DNA of 38,274 bases from an uncultured Alistipes sp. (GTDB lineage: Bacteria > Bacteroidota > Bacteroidia > Bacteroidales > Rikenellaceae), in assembly GCA_949840605.1 (NCBI GenBank), contig CATKXN010000011.1, positions 1 to 38,274 on the forward strand, given 5' to 3'. The notes beneath the pieces are model-generated. The model was given only the letters and a program-made list of their open reading frames with translations, did not search any database and was not told the origin of the DNA. The first letter of the stretch is position 1. Each line of letters starts with the position of its first letter. The position numbers and the translations under genes are program-made. Shown in pieces: positions 15,335-22,856 of the stretch.

Positions 15335-16711
15335 CTAATGACGACCCTGAATGCGGCCGGTCTTCATCAGACCGTCGTAGTGGCGCATCAGCAGGTAGCT
15401 CTCGATCTGCTTCAGAGTGTCGAGCACCACGCCCACCATGATCAGCAGCGACGTACCTCCGTAGAAGTAGGCGAACGCCTGCTGGATGCCCAGGAACTTC
15501 ATCGCCAGCGCGGGCAGGATTGCCACGATCGCCAGGAAGATCGAACCCGGAAGCGTGATACGCGTCATGATGGTGTCGATGTAGTTCACGGTCTGCTTAC
15601 CCGGTTTCACTCCCGGGATAAAGCCGCCGTTTCGCTTCATGTCATCGGCCATCATTTGAGGATTGATGATAATCGCCGTGTAGAAGTAGGTGAAAGCGAT
15701 TACCAGCACTGCAAGCGTGAAGTTGTACCAGAAACCGGTCATCGAGCTGAAGGCAGCCGCGAAGGCCGTACCGGAGAACAGCGCCGGAATAAACATCAGA
15801 GCCTGCGCGAAGATGATAGGCATCACATTCGCAGCATTCATCTTCAGCGGGATGTACTGACGCACACCCCCGTACTGTTTGTTTCCGACGATACGCTTTG
15901 CATACTGCACAGGCACCTTGCGGACTGCCTGTACCAGGGCGATCGTTGCCATGAAGACAAGGAACAGCAGGATCAGCTCGAGGATCAGCATGATGGCGCT
16001 GCCGGTGGCCGTCTGGAAACGGGCGTTGACCTCGGCCAACAGCGCGTGGGGAAGACGGGCCACGATACCGATCATGATAATCAGCGAGATACCGTTACCG
16101 ATACCCTTGTCGGTGATCTTCTCGCCCAGCCACATGATGAACATGGTACCGGCGATCAGGATCGTCGTCGCATAGGCAACGAAGCCGAACGAATTGCCGT
16201 AGACGAAAGCGGAGGGAACCTGATGGTACAGGTTGGCGATATACGCCGGGCCCTGCAGCAGCAGGACGCCGATCGTCAGGAACCGCGTCCACTGGTTCAT
16301 CTTGCGGCGGCCGCTCTCACCCTCCTTCTGCATTTTCTGGAAATACGGAATCATCATGCCCATCAGCTGGATGATGATCGAGGCGGTGATATACGGCATG
16401 ACTCCGAGCGCCAGGATCGAGGCGTTGCCGAAAGCGCCGCCCGAGAAGACGTTCAACAGACCCAGAAGTCCGTTGCCCTCCAGCTGGCTGGCATACGCCG
16501 AACCCTCGCCCAGGGCGTTGGGGTTGATGCCCGGAATCACGACGAAACTGCCCAAGCGGAAGACCAGCAGCAGCCCGATCGTGTAGATCACACGTTTGCG
16601 CAGCTCCTCGATCTTGTAGATGTTCTTGAGCGTTTCTACCAATTTCTTGTTGGTCGCCAAAAGAGCGATTACCACCAAAAAGACGATACCAACAACGAGA
16701 TACTGATTCAT
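15335..16711 (-). CDS. secY: Preprotein translocase subunit SecY with extra N-terminal hydrophobic segment
   Basis: The channel-forming subunit of the Sec translocon, 458 residues with ten expected membrane segments. Recognisable parts are LRKRVIYTIGLLLVFRLGSFVVIPGINP (TM1), GVMPYITASIIIQLM (TM2b), GEKITDKGIGNGISLIIMIGI and RIVGNKQYGGVRQYIPLKMNAANVMPIIFAQALM. Most SecY proteins begin about ten residues before a KNIYKIEELRKR-like segment. Here the only ATG in frame gives 23 additional residues, with a hydrophobic core VVGIVFLVVIALLA (residues 6-19), ahead of LVETLKNIYK. Using an internal TTG at codon 24 would remove it but would open a 91-nt gap after rplO, so I prefer the long form. Confidence 0.95.
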   Translation of the reverse strand: MNQYLVVGIVFLVVIALLATNKKLVETLKNIYKIEELRKRVIYTIGLLLVFRLGSFVVIPGINPNALGEGSAYASQLEGNGLLGLLNVFSGGAFGNASILALGVMPYITASIIIQLMGMMIPYFQKMQKEGESGRRKMNQWTRFLTIGVLLLQGPAYIANLYHQVPSAFVYGNSFGFVAYATTILIAGTMFIMWLGEKITDKGIGNGISLIIMIGIVARLPHALLAEVNARFQTATGSAIMLILELILLFLVFMATIALVQAVRKVPVQYAKRIVGNKQYGGVRQYIPLKMNAANVMPIIFAQALMFIPALFSGTAFAAAFSSMTGFWYNFTLAVLVIAFTYFYTAIIINPQMMADDMKRNGGFIPGVKPGKQTVNYIDTIMTRITLPGSIFLAIVAILPALAMKFLGIQQAFAYFYGGTSLLIMVGVVLDTLKQIESYLLMRHYDGLMKTGRIQGRH

Positions 16712-16733
16712 AATTTTTGGGTTCTAAGGTTGC

Positions 16734-17180
16734 TTACAGTTTTTCGACGCTGCCGCCGGCGGCCGTGATGGCTGCCTCGGCGCTCTTCGAGAACGCGTGA
16801 GCCTTGACAGCGAGCGCCTTCGAGATCGTGCCGTTGCCCAGGATCTTCACCTTGTCGTTCGACGAGACGAAACCTGCGGTCACGAGCGTATCCACCGTAA
16901 CCTCCGTGAGCGACTTCTTGGCGGCCAGCTCCTCGAGCGTCGAGAGGTTGATCGCCTTGAATTCAACCCGCTTCAGGTTGGTGAACCCGAACTTGGGAAC
17001 GCGACGCTGCAGCGGCATCTGGCCACCCTCGAAGCCGAGCTTGCGCGAGTAACCCGAACGCGACTGTGCACCCTTGTGTCCACGGGTGGCGGTGCCACCG
17101 TGACCCGAACCTGCACCGCGGCCGATTCGCTTGTCGTGGTGCGTTGAACCCTTTGCGGGTTTGAGATTATTGAGTTCCAT
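16734..17180 (-). CDS. rplO: 50S ribosomal protein L15
   Basis: The 148-residue protein is a full L15: MELNNLKPAKGSTHHDKRIGRGAGSGHGGTATRGHKGAQSRSG (the glycine/arginine-rich rRNA-binding N-terminus), EGGQMPLQRRVPKFGF, and a C-terminal domain with VKILGNGTISKALAVKAHAFSKSAEAAI. L15 enters late in 50S assembly. It precedes secY by 22 nt, as in the spc operons of most bacteria. Confidence 0.98.
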   Translation of the reverse strand: MELNNLKPAKGSTHHDKRIGRGAGSGHGGTATRGHKGAQSRSGYSRKLGFEGGQMPLQRRVPKFGFTNLKRVEFKAINLSTLEELAAKKSLTEVTVDTLVTAGFVSSNDKVKILGNGTISKALAVKAHAFSKSAEAAITAAGGSVEKL

Positions 17181-17208
17181 TCTTAAAATAATCCGTTAGC
17201 AGTTAAAC

Positions 17209-17463
17209 TTATTCTGCGGGCTGAGCGGCCTCTTCCTTCACCTCGGCCTTTTTGGCCTTGGGAGCCGCCTTCTTAGCGGGCGCCGCAACCTCCTCGACCT
17301 TGACGAGGTGCTTCACGCGCTCGATCATACCCTTGATGATAACCGAGTCGTCGTGCTCGACGCTCGCATTGATCCTCTTCAGACCCAGTGCGTCGAGATT
17401 CCGGCACTGGCGCGTCGTAGAGCCGATGCGGCTTTTGACCTGGGTGATTTTCAATCTTGCCAT
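17209..17463 (-). CDS. rpmD: 50S ribosomal protein L30 with Ala/Lys/Glu tail
   Basis: Residues 1 to about 57 form a normal bacterial L30 (MARLKITQVKSRIGSTTRQCRNLDALGLKRINASVEHDDSVIIKGMIERVKHLVKVEE). Bacterial L30 is usually about 60 residues. Here about 27 more follow, rich in Ala, Lys and Glu (APAKKAAPKAKKAEVKEE). The tail resembles in style the one on L17 in the same cluster. It lies between rpsE and rplO. Confidence 0.96.
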   Translation of the reverse strand: MARLKITQVKSRIGSTTRQCRNLDALGLKRINASVEHDDSVIIKGMIERVKHLVKVEEVAAPAKKAAPKAKKAEVKEEAAQPAE

Positions 17464-17477
17464 GTTCTTCTTGAGAA

Positions 17478-17996
17478 TTAACCGTTAAACACCTTGTCCA
17501 TCGAGATACCGCGCAGGCGGGCGATGCTGTGGGCGTCGCGCAGTTCGCAGAGTGCAGCGATGGTTGCCTTCACCAGGTTGTGGGGGTTCGACGAACCCTT
17601 GCTCTTGGCAAGCACGTTCTTGATACCCACCGACTCCAGCACGGCACGCATGGCACCGCCGGCGATGATACCCGTACCGGGAGCGGCCGGACGAATCATC
17701 ACCAGCGAACCGCTGAAACGCGCTTCCTGCTTGTGGGGGATCGTACCGTTGATCACCGGGATCTTGATGAGGTTCTTCTTGGCATCCTCCACGCCCTTGG
17801 CGATGGCCGACTGCACCTCCGAAGCCTTGCCCAGGCCGTAGCCTACCACGCCGTCCTCGTTGCCCACGACGACGATGGCCGAAAAACTGAACGTGCGACC
17901 ACCCTTCGTAACCTTGGTAACACGCTGGATGCTGACGAGACGGTCCTTGAGTTCGAGGTCGCTCGTGCGTACTTTCTTTATGTTGGTATTTGACAT
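17478..17996 (-). CDS. rpsE: 30S ribosomal protein S5
   Basis: The 172 residues comprise the double-stranded RNA-binding-like N-terminal domain ([42 protein letters not shown]) and the C-terminal domain ([45 protein letters not shown]). S5 contributes to decoding accuracy, and changes in it can give spectinomycin resistance. Its stop lies 14 nt before rpmD. Confidence 0.98.
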   Translation of the reverse strand: MSNTNIKKVRTSDLELKDRLVSIQRVTKVTKGGRTFSFSAIVVVGNEDGVVGYGLGKASEVQSAIAKGVEDAKKNLIKIPVINGTIPHKQEARFSGSLVMIRPAAPGTGIIAGGAMRAVLESVGIKNVLAKSKGSSNPHNLVKATIAALCELRDAHSIARLRGISMDKVFNG

Positions 17997-18002
17997 AATC
18001 GC

Positions 18003-18365
18003 TTAGAATTTAAGTCCGCCTTCGCGTGCTGCTTCGGCCAGCTGTTTAACTCTTCCGTGATACAGGTAACCGTTACGGTCGAAAGCGACGGCCGAGATGC
18101 CTTTGGCGACGGCGCGCTCGGCGGCCAGCTTGCCCACCAGGGCGGCTACTTCGCACTTGTTCTTTCCGGCGGCGGCTTCGGCGACCTCCTTGTCCAGCGA
18201 GGATGCCGTAGCGAGGGTTACACCGGCGAGATCATCAATGAACTGCACGTAGATCTGCTTGTTGCTACGATATACAGTCATGCGAGGCTGTGCGGGCGTT
18301 CCGCTCACGATCTTGCGGATACGCATCTTGATCCTCTCTCTTCTTTCTATCTTGTTCAGTGACAT
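18003..18365 (-). CDS. rplR: 50S ribosomal protein L18
   Basis: The 120-residue protein is a full L18: [92 protein letters not shown]. It binds 5S rRNA with L5 and L25 and carries it into the central protuberance. The gene starts 16 nt after rplF and ends 6 nt before rpsE. Confidence 0.98.
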   Translation of the reverse strand: MSLNKIERRERIKMRIRKIVSGTPAQPRMTVYRSNKQIYVQFIDDLAGVTLATASSLDKEVAEAAAGKNKCEVAALVGKLAAERAVAKGISAVAFDRNGYLYHGRVKQLAEAAREGGLKF

Positions 18366-18381
18366 AACTTCAGACTATTTA

Positions 18382-18969
18382 CTATTTAGCACCTGCTGAT
18401 TTACCGGCCTTGCGACGGATCTGCTCGCCTACGAACTTGATACCCTTGCCCTTGTACGGCTCCGGCTTGCGCAGCGAACGGAGCTTGGCGGCAACCTGGC
18501 CGATAAGCTGCTTGTCAATCGACTTGAACGTTACGATGGGGTTGCCCTTCTTCTCGGTAACGGCCGTAGCGGTCACCTCCTTGGGCAGCAGGAAATGCGT
18601 GTCGTGCGAATAGCCGAGGCTCATTTCGAGCACCTGGCCCTTGACTTCGGCCTTGAAGCCGACGCCCACGAGTTCCTGTTTGATCTCATAACCCTTCGAC
18701 ACGCCGACGACCATGTTGTTGATCAGCGCACGGTACAGACCGTGCATCGAGCGGTGGCGGGGCTGGTTGGTGGGACGGCTCACCAGCACGGCGGGAACTT
18801 CGTTGCCCGTGTGAACGTCCGTGTGCGTGCCGACCTCTACCTTGATGTCCGAGTCAACTTTCTGGCTCAGCGTCCCGAGTGGCCCTTTCACGCTTACCGT
18901 ATTGTCGGCCGATACCTCTACGGTAACGCCGGCAGGCAGGTTTACAGGTAATTTACCAATTCTTGACAT
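18382..18969 (-). CDS. rplF: 50S ribosomal protein L6
   Basis: The 195-residue protein has the two L6 repeats. MSRIGKLPVNLPAGVTVEVSADNTVSVKGPLG opens the first. The second carries the family signature KPEPYKGKGIKFVGEQIRRKAGKSAGAK at the C-terminus. L6 lies near the factor-binding site by the sarcin-ricin loop. It follows rpsH by 25 nt. Confidence 0.98.
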   Translation of the reverse strand: MSRIGKLPVNLPAGVTVEVSADNTVSVKGPLGTLSQKVDSDIKVEVGTHTDVHTGNEVPAVLVSRPTNQPRHRSMHGLYRALINNMVVGVSKGYEIKQELVGVGFKAEVKGQVLEMSLGYSHDTHFLLPKEVTATAVTEKKGNPIVTFKSIDKQLIGQVAAKLRSLRKPEPYKGKGIKFVGEQIRRKAGKSAGAK

Positions 18970-18994
18970 TGCGTTGTTCTTTAATGATTTGCGA

Positions 18995-19393
18995 TTAGTA
19001 GATGTAGCACAGCACCTCGCCGCCCACGTTCTCCTTGCGGGCCTGGGCGTCGGTCATGATGCCTTTCGAGGTCGATACGATGGCGATGCCCAGACCGTTC
19101 AGCACGCGGGGCATGTCCGACACCGACGCATACTGACGCAGACCCGGGCGGCTGACGCGCTTGAGGTCCTTGATGGCGTTGGTCTTGGTGGCGGCGTCCC
19201 ACTTCAGAGCGATTTTGATCGACGGGTGGCCCTTCTCGTCCTTGTCGAATTTGTAAGCGAGAATGTAACCCTGCTCGTAGAGGATCTTGGTCATCTCCTG
19301 CTTAATTTTTGAACCGGGAGCTTCAACCACCTTGTGGTTGGCTTTCACCGCGTTTCTAATTCTGGTCAGAAAGTCCGCAATAGGATCAGTCAT
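18995..19393 (-). CDS. rpsH: 30S ribosomal protein S8
   Basis: The 132-residue protein is a full S8: MTDPIADFLTRIRNAVKANHKVVEAPGSKIKQEMTKILYEQGY and the C-terminal signature RVLNGLGIAIVSTSKGIMTDAQARKENVGGEVLCYIY. S8 organises the central domain of 16S rRNA and in E. coli represses the spc operon. Unlike in most genomes it is not next to rpsN: 965 nt of non-coding DNA with its own promoter lie upstream, so this gene probably heads a separate or partly separate transcript. Confidence 0.97.
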   Translation of the reverse strand: MTDPIADFLTRIRNAVKANHKVVEAPGSKIKQEMTKILYEQGYILAYKFDKDEKGHPSIKIALKWDAATKTNAIKDLKRVSRPGLRQYASVSDMPRVLNGLGIAIVSTSKGIMTDAQARKENVGGEVLCYIY

Positions 19394-19481
19394 AACGAAT
19401 AGAAATTAAAAATTAAAAGTTAGTTAATTAGTCGAGCCTTTGATATTTCACACAGGTTTCCGCGACCCGGATCGGCGTATT

Positions 19482-19540
19482 CGCAGCCTGCGGCTGCGTT
19501 TACAGTCTGGCCCTCCCTCAAATCCCCTCCCCGGAGGGGA
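19482..19540. repeat. Two short palindromes, REP-like, in the rpsH leader
   Basis: CGCAGCC-TGC-GGCTGCG (19482-19498) is a perfect 7-bp hairpin. TCCCCTCC/GGAGGGGA (19523-19540) is an 8-bp inverted repeat with a 2-nt centre. Both lie in the roughly 330-nt untranslated leader between the internal promoter and rpsH. They look like intergenic repeat elements, but copy number cannot be judged from this window. Confidence 0.5.
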
Positions 19541-19724
19541 CTTTATGGCAAGGTCCCGAAATCATCGGAACGCACCGGGCAAATTTCCCGTGCCTGCACT
19601 ACATATTCAAACAACCCTTGTTCATTCAAACATTTGGCTTTCAGCTTCTTGACGTCCGTCAATCCCCTTCCGGCCCTTTTCCTGCCACCCGCGTTCGCAT
19701 ACGCACACGAGGGCGCAAAGCGCG

Positions 19725-19755
19725 CAAATATACGCATTATTTCTCAAACGGCCAA
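19725..19755 (-). promoter_or_regulatory. Internal promoter driving rpsH and downstream genes
   Basis: On the minus strand: TTGG (19752-19755), 19 nt, then TATATTTG (19725-19732). The -7 hexads fit TAnnTTTG; the -33 is imperfect. The context AATGCGTATATTTGC matches that of the rpsL promoter (AATGCGTACCTTTGC) at 13 of 15 positions, the two differences being in the free nn positions. The predicted start is about 330 nt before rpsH. Confidence 0.65.
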
Positions 19756-19806
19756 GATTACCGCCTGATTTTTAGCGATTTTGCCGTTGCCTCCGGAATA
19801 CAGACA

Positions 19807-19834
19807 ATGTTAGCACGCATCCTGTTGCTAACAT
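19807..19834. promoter_or_regulatory. 9-bp inverted repeat, operator-like
   Basis: ATGTTAGCA (19807-19815) and TGCTAACAT (19826-19834) are perfect reverse complements separated by 10 bp, about one helical turn. The site lies about 50-80 bp upstream of the -33 element of the rpsH promoter. A dimeric regulator could bind it. I cannot assign a regulator family, and a chance repeat is possible. Confidence 0.4.
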
Positions 19835-20205
19835 ATATCCGCACAAAACTCCCGTTCAGCAACCGACGGCCCCTCCGGAAATCACCCGGGCGTCCCGCCT
19901 CCGCAGTCCGCCCCGGTCACCTCCAACGGTTTCGCAAAAACCTCCGGTCATCCGCAGCCACGGTCCAGCGACCGTCCTGCGTCAACCCTCCGGGCCACCC
20001 CCTCGCCGCACGTTGCGGTTCCGGTTCCGGCCCTCCGGCTTCTCGGTCCGAGAAATTTGTAACCCAGTGTCCAACCCCTCGCTACGCCCCACATATCGGG
20101 AAGTTACCGCTTGCAGCGGCACTTTCCCCGATACTGTGACGTTTCTACTCGGGTCGTACACCCCTATCGGATTCAATTCCTCTGGAATCGAAATTCAGAA
20201 TTCAC

Positions 20206-20223
20206 AATTGAGAATTCTCAATT
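20206..20223. repeat. Perfect 18-bp palindrome
   Basis: AATTGAGAATTCTCAATT reads the same on both strands with no spacer. It sits in an AT-rich patch with more AATTC/GAATT words on both sides. Its function is not recognised. It may be part of a repeat element or a protein-binding site. Confidence 0.5.
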
Positions 20224-20314
20224 AAACGATTCTCCGGGCTATTCACCCTCAGAATATAAATCCTCTGAATTAAAAACCCACAATTTTGAATTATGAATTC
20301 TTAATTATGAATTA

Positions 20315-20356
20315 ATTCTTACACCTGCGGCCTGTGTTGGCCGCAGGTGTAAGAAT
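20315..20356 (-). terminator. Strong hairpin directly after rpsN, probable terminator or attenuator
   Basis: An 18-bp perfect stem (20315-20332 with 20339-20356, loop of 6) begins 2 nt after the rpsN stop codon. Downstream on the minus strand the sequence is AT-rich (TTAATTCATAATTAAG) without a clean U-run. Together with the second promoter at 19725-19755 it suggests that the upstream transcript ends, or is reduced, here. Confidence 0.65.
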
Positions 20357-20358
20357 AA

Positions 20359-20655
20359 TTACCAGCTTGCCTTCGTAACGCCCGGGATCAGGCCCTTCGA
20401 GGCCATCTCACGGAACTGGATACGGCTGATGCCGAACAGGCGGATGTAGCCTTTGGGACGGCCGGTGATCTTGCAGCGGTTGTGCTGACGGATCGGATTC
20501 GAGTTGCGGGGCAGCTTCGAAAGTGCCTGCCATGCCTCCTCGTGGTCCATCTCACCGCTCTTCACCTTGGCAGCGATCTCCTCGCGCTTGTGAGCATAGC
20601 GGTTTGCAAGCTTCGCACGCTTCACCTCGCGGGCTTTCATCGATTCTTTTGCCAT
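20359..20655 (-). CDS. rpsN: 30S ribosomal protein S14, zinc-free form
   Basis: The 98-residue protein shows the long, zinc-independent S14 layout: [27 protein letters not shown], then [51 protein letters not shown]. It has one Cys instead of the CxxC...CxxC of the short zinc form. S14 is placed late in the 30S head. It starts 3 nt after rplE. Its usual neighbour rpsH is displaced by 965 nt. Confidence 0.97.
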   Translation of the reverse strand: MAKESMKAREVKRAKLANRYAHKREEIAAKVKSGEMDHEEAWQALSKLPRNSNPIRQHNRCKITGRPKGYIRLFGISRIQFREMASKGLIPGVTKASW

Positions 20656-20658
20656 AGC

Positions 20659-21219
20659 TTAGTTGTTCTTTTTAGCGTTTTTGAAAGGAAGGCCGAACTC
20701 GCGGAGCAGGGCGAAAGCCTCTTCGTCGCTCTTGGCCGTCGTTACGAACGTAATCTCCATGCCGAAGATCTTGGTGATCTTGTCGATGTCGATCTCCGGG
20801 AAGATGATCTGCTCGGTGATGCCCAGGGTGTAGTTGCCCTGGCCGTCGAACTTCTCGTTGATTCCCTTGAAGTCGCGGATGCGGGGAAGCGCCACGGCGA
20901 TCAGACGCTCCAGGAACTCGTACATCTTCGTATCGCGCAGCGTCACGCGCACGCCGATAGGCATGCCCTTGCGCAGCTTGAAGTTGGAGATGTCCTTGCG
21001 CGAACGGGTCTGAACGGCCTTCTGGCCGGTGATCGTCGTCAGCTCGGCTTCAGCCACGTCGATGAGTTTCTTGTCGGCGACGGCCTGGCCCATACCCTGG
21101 TTGATGACGATCTTGACGAGCTTCGGGCACTGCATAATGCTCGAGTAACCGAACTCCTTCATAAGGGCCGGCTTGATCTGCTCCTTATACTGTGTCTTGA
21201 GTGTAGGTACGTATCCCAT
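20659..21219 (-). CDS. rplE: 50S ribosomal protein L5
   Basis: The 186-residue protein is a full L5: [69 protein letters not shown], and [41 protein letters not shown]. It anchors 5S rRNA in the central protuberance. Its ATG shares one base with the rplX stop (TAATG arrangement), so the two are translationally coupled. Confidence 0.98.
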   Translation of the reverse strand: MGYVPTLKTQYKEQIKPALMKEFGYSSIMQCPKLVKIVINQGMGQAVADKKLIDVAEAELTTITGQKAVQTRSRKDISNFKLRKGMPIGVRVTLRDTKMYEFLERLIAVALPRIRDFKGINEKFDGQGNYTLGITEQIIFPEIDIDKITKIFGMEITFVTTAKSDEEAFALLREFGLPFKNAKKNN

Positions 21220-21542
21220 TATTTGATCTCCTCCCCTGACTTTTTAGCGAAACGAACTAATTTACCTTTTGCATTGAGCTTGCGGCCGACCTTGGTGGGT
21301 TTTCCCGACTTGGGGTCGATGAGCATCAGGTTCGAAACGTGGATCGGAGCCTCTTTTTCGATGATGCCGCCCTGGGGGTTCTGCGCATTGGGCTTGGTGG
21401 CCTTCTTGCAGAGGTTCACGCCCTCGACGATGGCACGCTGCTTCGAAACCTCCACCTTCAGTACTTTACCCGTCTGGCCCTTGCCGTCGCCGGCGATGAC
21501 CTGAACCTGGTCCCCTTTCTTAATATGTAATTTCACTGACAT
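21219..21542 (-). CDS. rplX: 50S ribosomal protein L24
   Basis: The 107-residue protein has the KOW motif near the start ([24 protein letters not shown]), followed by [51 protein letters not shown]24 starts 50S assembly and lies at the tunnel exit. The stop overlaps the rplE start by one base. Confidence 0.98.
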   Translation of the reverse strand: MSVKLHIKKGDQVQVIAGDGKGQTGKVLKVEVSKQRAIVEGVNLCKKATKPNAQNPQGGIIEKEAPIHVSNLMLIDPKSGKPTKVGRKLNAKGKLVRFAKKSGEEIK

Positions 21543-21562
21543 ATCCGAAATTGTTTTTATGA

Positions 21563-21928
21563 TTACAATACTTCGGGTGCGAGGGAGATAATCTTCATAT
21601 ACTGGTCGCGCAGCTCGCGAGCTACGGGGCCGAATATACGAGTACCGCGCATTTCACCCTGGTTGTTAAGCAGCACCACGGCGTTGTCGTCGAAACGAAT
21701 GTACGAACCGTTTGCACGCCTGATTTCCTTCGTGGTTCTCACGACGACCGCCTTCGATACGGCGCCCTTCTTGACATCGCCCGAGGGGGTCGCGCTCTTC
21801 ACGGCCACCACGATCTTGTCGCCGATGGATGCGTAGCGACGCTTCGTGCCGCCGAGCACCCGGATGCAGAGGACCTCCTTCGCACCGCTGTTATCAGCTA
21901 CTACGAGTCTACTTTCCTGTTGTATCAT
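21563..21928 (-). CDS. rplN: 50S ribosomal protein L14
   Basis: The 121 residues are a full L14: [107 protein letters not shown]. It lies at the subunit interface and is the docking site of ribosome silencing factor. It starts 2 nt after rpsQ. Confidence 0.98.
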   Translation of the reverse strand: MIQQESRLVVADNSGAKEVLCIRVLGGTKRRYASIGDKIVVAVKSATPSGDVKKGAVSKAVVVRTTKEIRRANGSYIRFDDNAVVLLNNQGEMRGTRIFGPVARELRDQYMKIISLAPEVL

Positions 21929-21930
21929 AA

Positions 21931-22185
21931 CTACTTAGCTCTTTCAATGATTTGTACTAATCTCCAACGCTTGGTCTTGCTCAGCGGGCGGGTTTCCATG
22001 ATGCGCACGGTATCGCCCTCCTTGCAGGTCTCGTCGAGCGACTCGGCGACGAATTTCGTCGTCTTGTTCACGAACTTGCCGTAGATAGGATGCTTCACCT
22101 TACGTGCTACTGCAACCACAATGGTCTTCTCCATCTTGTTGCTGACAACCACACCGATACGCTCTTTTCTAAGATTTCTTTCCAT
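21931..22185 (-). CDS. rpsQ: 30S ribosomal protein S17
   Basis: The 84 residues are a full S17 with an OB fold: [84 protein letters not shown]. It binds the 5' domain of 16S rRNA early in assembly. It starts 9 nt after rpmC. Confidence 0.98.
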   Translation of the reverse strand: MERNLRKERIGVVVSNKMEKTIVVAVARKVKHPIYGKFVNKTTKFVAESLDETCKEGDTVRIMETRPLSKTKRWRLVQIIERAK

Positions 22186-22194
22186 AGTTGTTGC

Positions 22195-22386
22195 TTATTT
22201 GGCGTTTTTTTGACGCAGAATGGTCAGCATGCGAGCTATATCTCTGCGGTTCTTCTTGATGATCGACGGGTTCTCGATAGGGGACACTGCGTGCTGCACC
22301 TTCAACTTCCCGAGCTGGGCCTTTTCGGTCTCGATGCGTTCCTGCAGGTCCTTGATCGAAATATCCTTGATTTCTGCACTTTTCAT
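22195..22386 (-). CDS. rpmC: 50S ribosomal protein L29
   Basis: The 63-residue helical protein matches L29: MKSAEIKDISIKDLQERIETEKAQLGKLKVQHAVSPIENPSIIKKNRRDIARMLTILRQ. L29 is at the tunnel exit beside L23 and forms part of the docking site for trigger factor and SRP. It lies between rplP and rpsQ as usual. Confidence 0.97.
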   Translation of the reverse strand: MKSAEIKDISIKDLQERIETEKAQLGKLKVQHAVSPIENPSIIKKNRRDIARMLTILRQKNAK

Positions 22387-22397
22387 TTTGCGTTCCC

Positions 22398-22826
22398 TTA
22401 AATTGTGGTTTCGACGTAGTCGCGTCTTACGATAAACTTGGTGGTGATGGGCAGCTTCTGGGCTCCCAGGCGCAGGGCCTCCTGAGCCACTTCCAGGGGC
22501 ACGCCTTCGGCCTCGAAGAGGATGCGTCCGGGAGTAACGGGCGCCACGAAACCTTCGGGATTACCCTTACCCTTACCCATACGTACCTCGGCGGGCTTCT
22601 TCGTGATGGGTTTGTCGGGGAAGATGCGAATCCACAGCTGACCTTCACGCTTCATGTAACGCGTAATGGCCTGACGGGCCGCCTCTATCTGACGACCCGT
22701 GATCCAGGTCGATTCAAGTGCCTTGATTGCGAACGATCCGTATGCAAGCTGGTTTCCTCTCTGAGCGATACCTTTCATACGGCCTTTCTGCATTCTTCTA
22801 AATTTGGTCTTTTTCGGCTGTAACAT
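22398..22826 (-). CDS. rplP: 50S ribosomal protein L16
   Basis: The 142-residue protein is a full L16: [109 protein letters not shown]. It lies near the peptidyl-transferase centre and helps A-site tRNA placement. It follows rpsC by 30 nt. Confidence 0.98.
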   Translation of the reverse strand: MLQPKKTKFRRMQKGRMKGIAQRGNQLAYGSFAIKALESTWITGRQIEAARQAITRYMKREGQLWIRIFPDKPITKKPAEVRMGKGKGNPEGFVAPVTPGRILFEAEGVPLEVAQEALRLGAQKLPITTKFIVRRDYVETTI

Positions 22827-22856
22827 GTTAGTTCTGCTTTAAAAAGGTCCTACTTA

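Larger units (their letters stand above)
19394..20358. other. Non-coding, palindrome-rich interruption of the spc operon between rpsN and rpsH
   Basis: No convincing gene is present on either strand; short open frames lack any recognisable domain. Visible structure: AT-rich runs of AATTA/AATTC type at both ends (19401-19430 and 20190-20320); a perfect 18-bp palindrome AATTGAGAATTCTCAATT (20206-20223); CGCAGCC/GGCTGCG (19482-19488 with 19492-19498); TCCCCTCC/GGAGGGGA (19523-19540); and ATGTTAGCA/TGCTAACAT (19807-19834). A larger imperfect stem covers about 20094-20134. A promoter for the minus strand lies at 19725-19755. The composition (simple palindromes, simple AT repeats) suggests dispersed intergenic repeats inserted here. 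This is an inference. Confidence 0.7.

Noticed and set aside
19543..19737. A 64-codon minus-strand frame in the rpsN-rpsH gap
   Set aside because: Its ATG lies immediately upstream of the predicted -7 element, so it would not be transcribed from that promoter, and no domain is visible. It is treated as part of the repeat-like block.
19618..20139. A 173-codon plus-strand frame in the rpsN-rpsH gap
   Set aside because: Low-complexity Pro/Arg/Ser-rich product, no start context, runs opposite to the operon through palindromes.
20160..20195. A T-arm-like string (GGATTCAATTCC) suggesting a tRNA remnant
   Set aside because: The flanking bases do not form the 5-bp T stem, and no acceptor, D or anticodon arms can be drawn.
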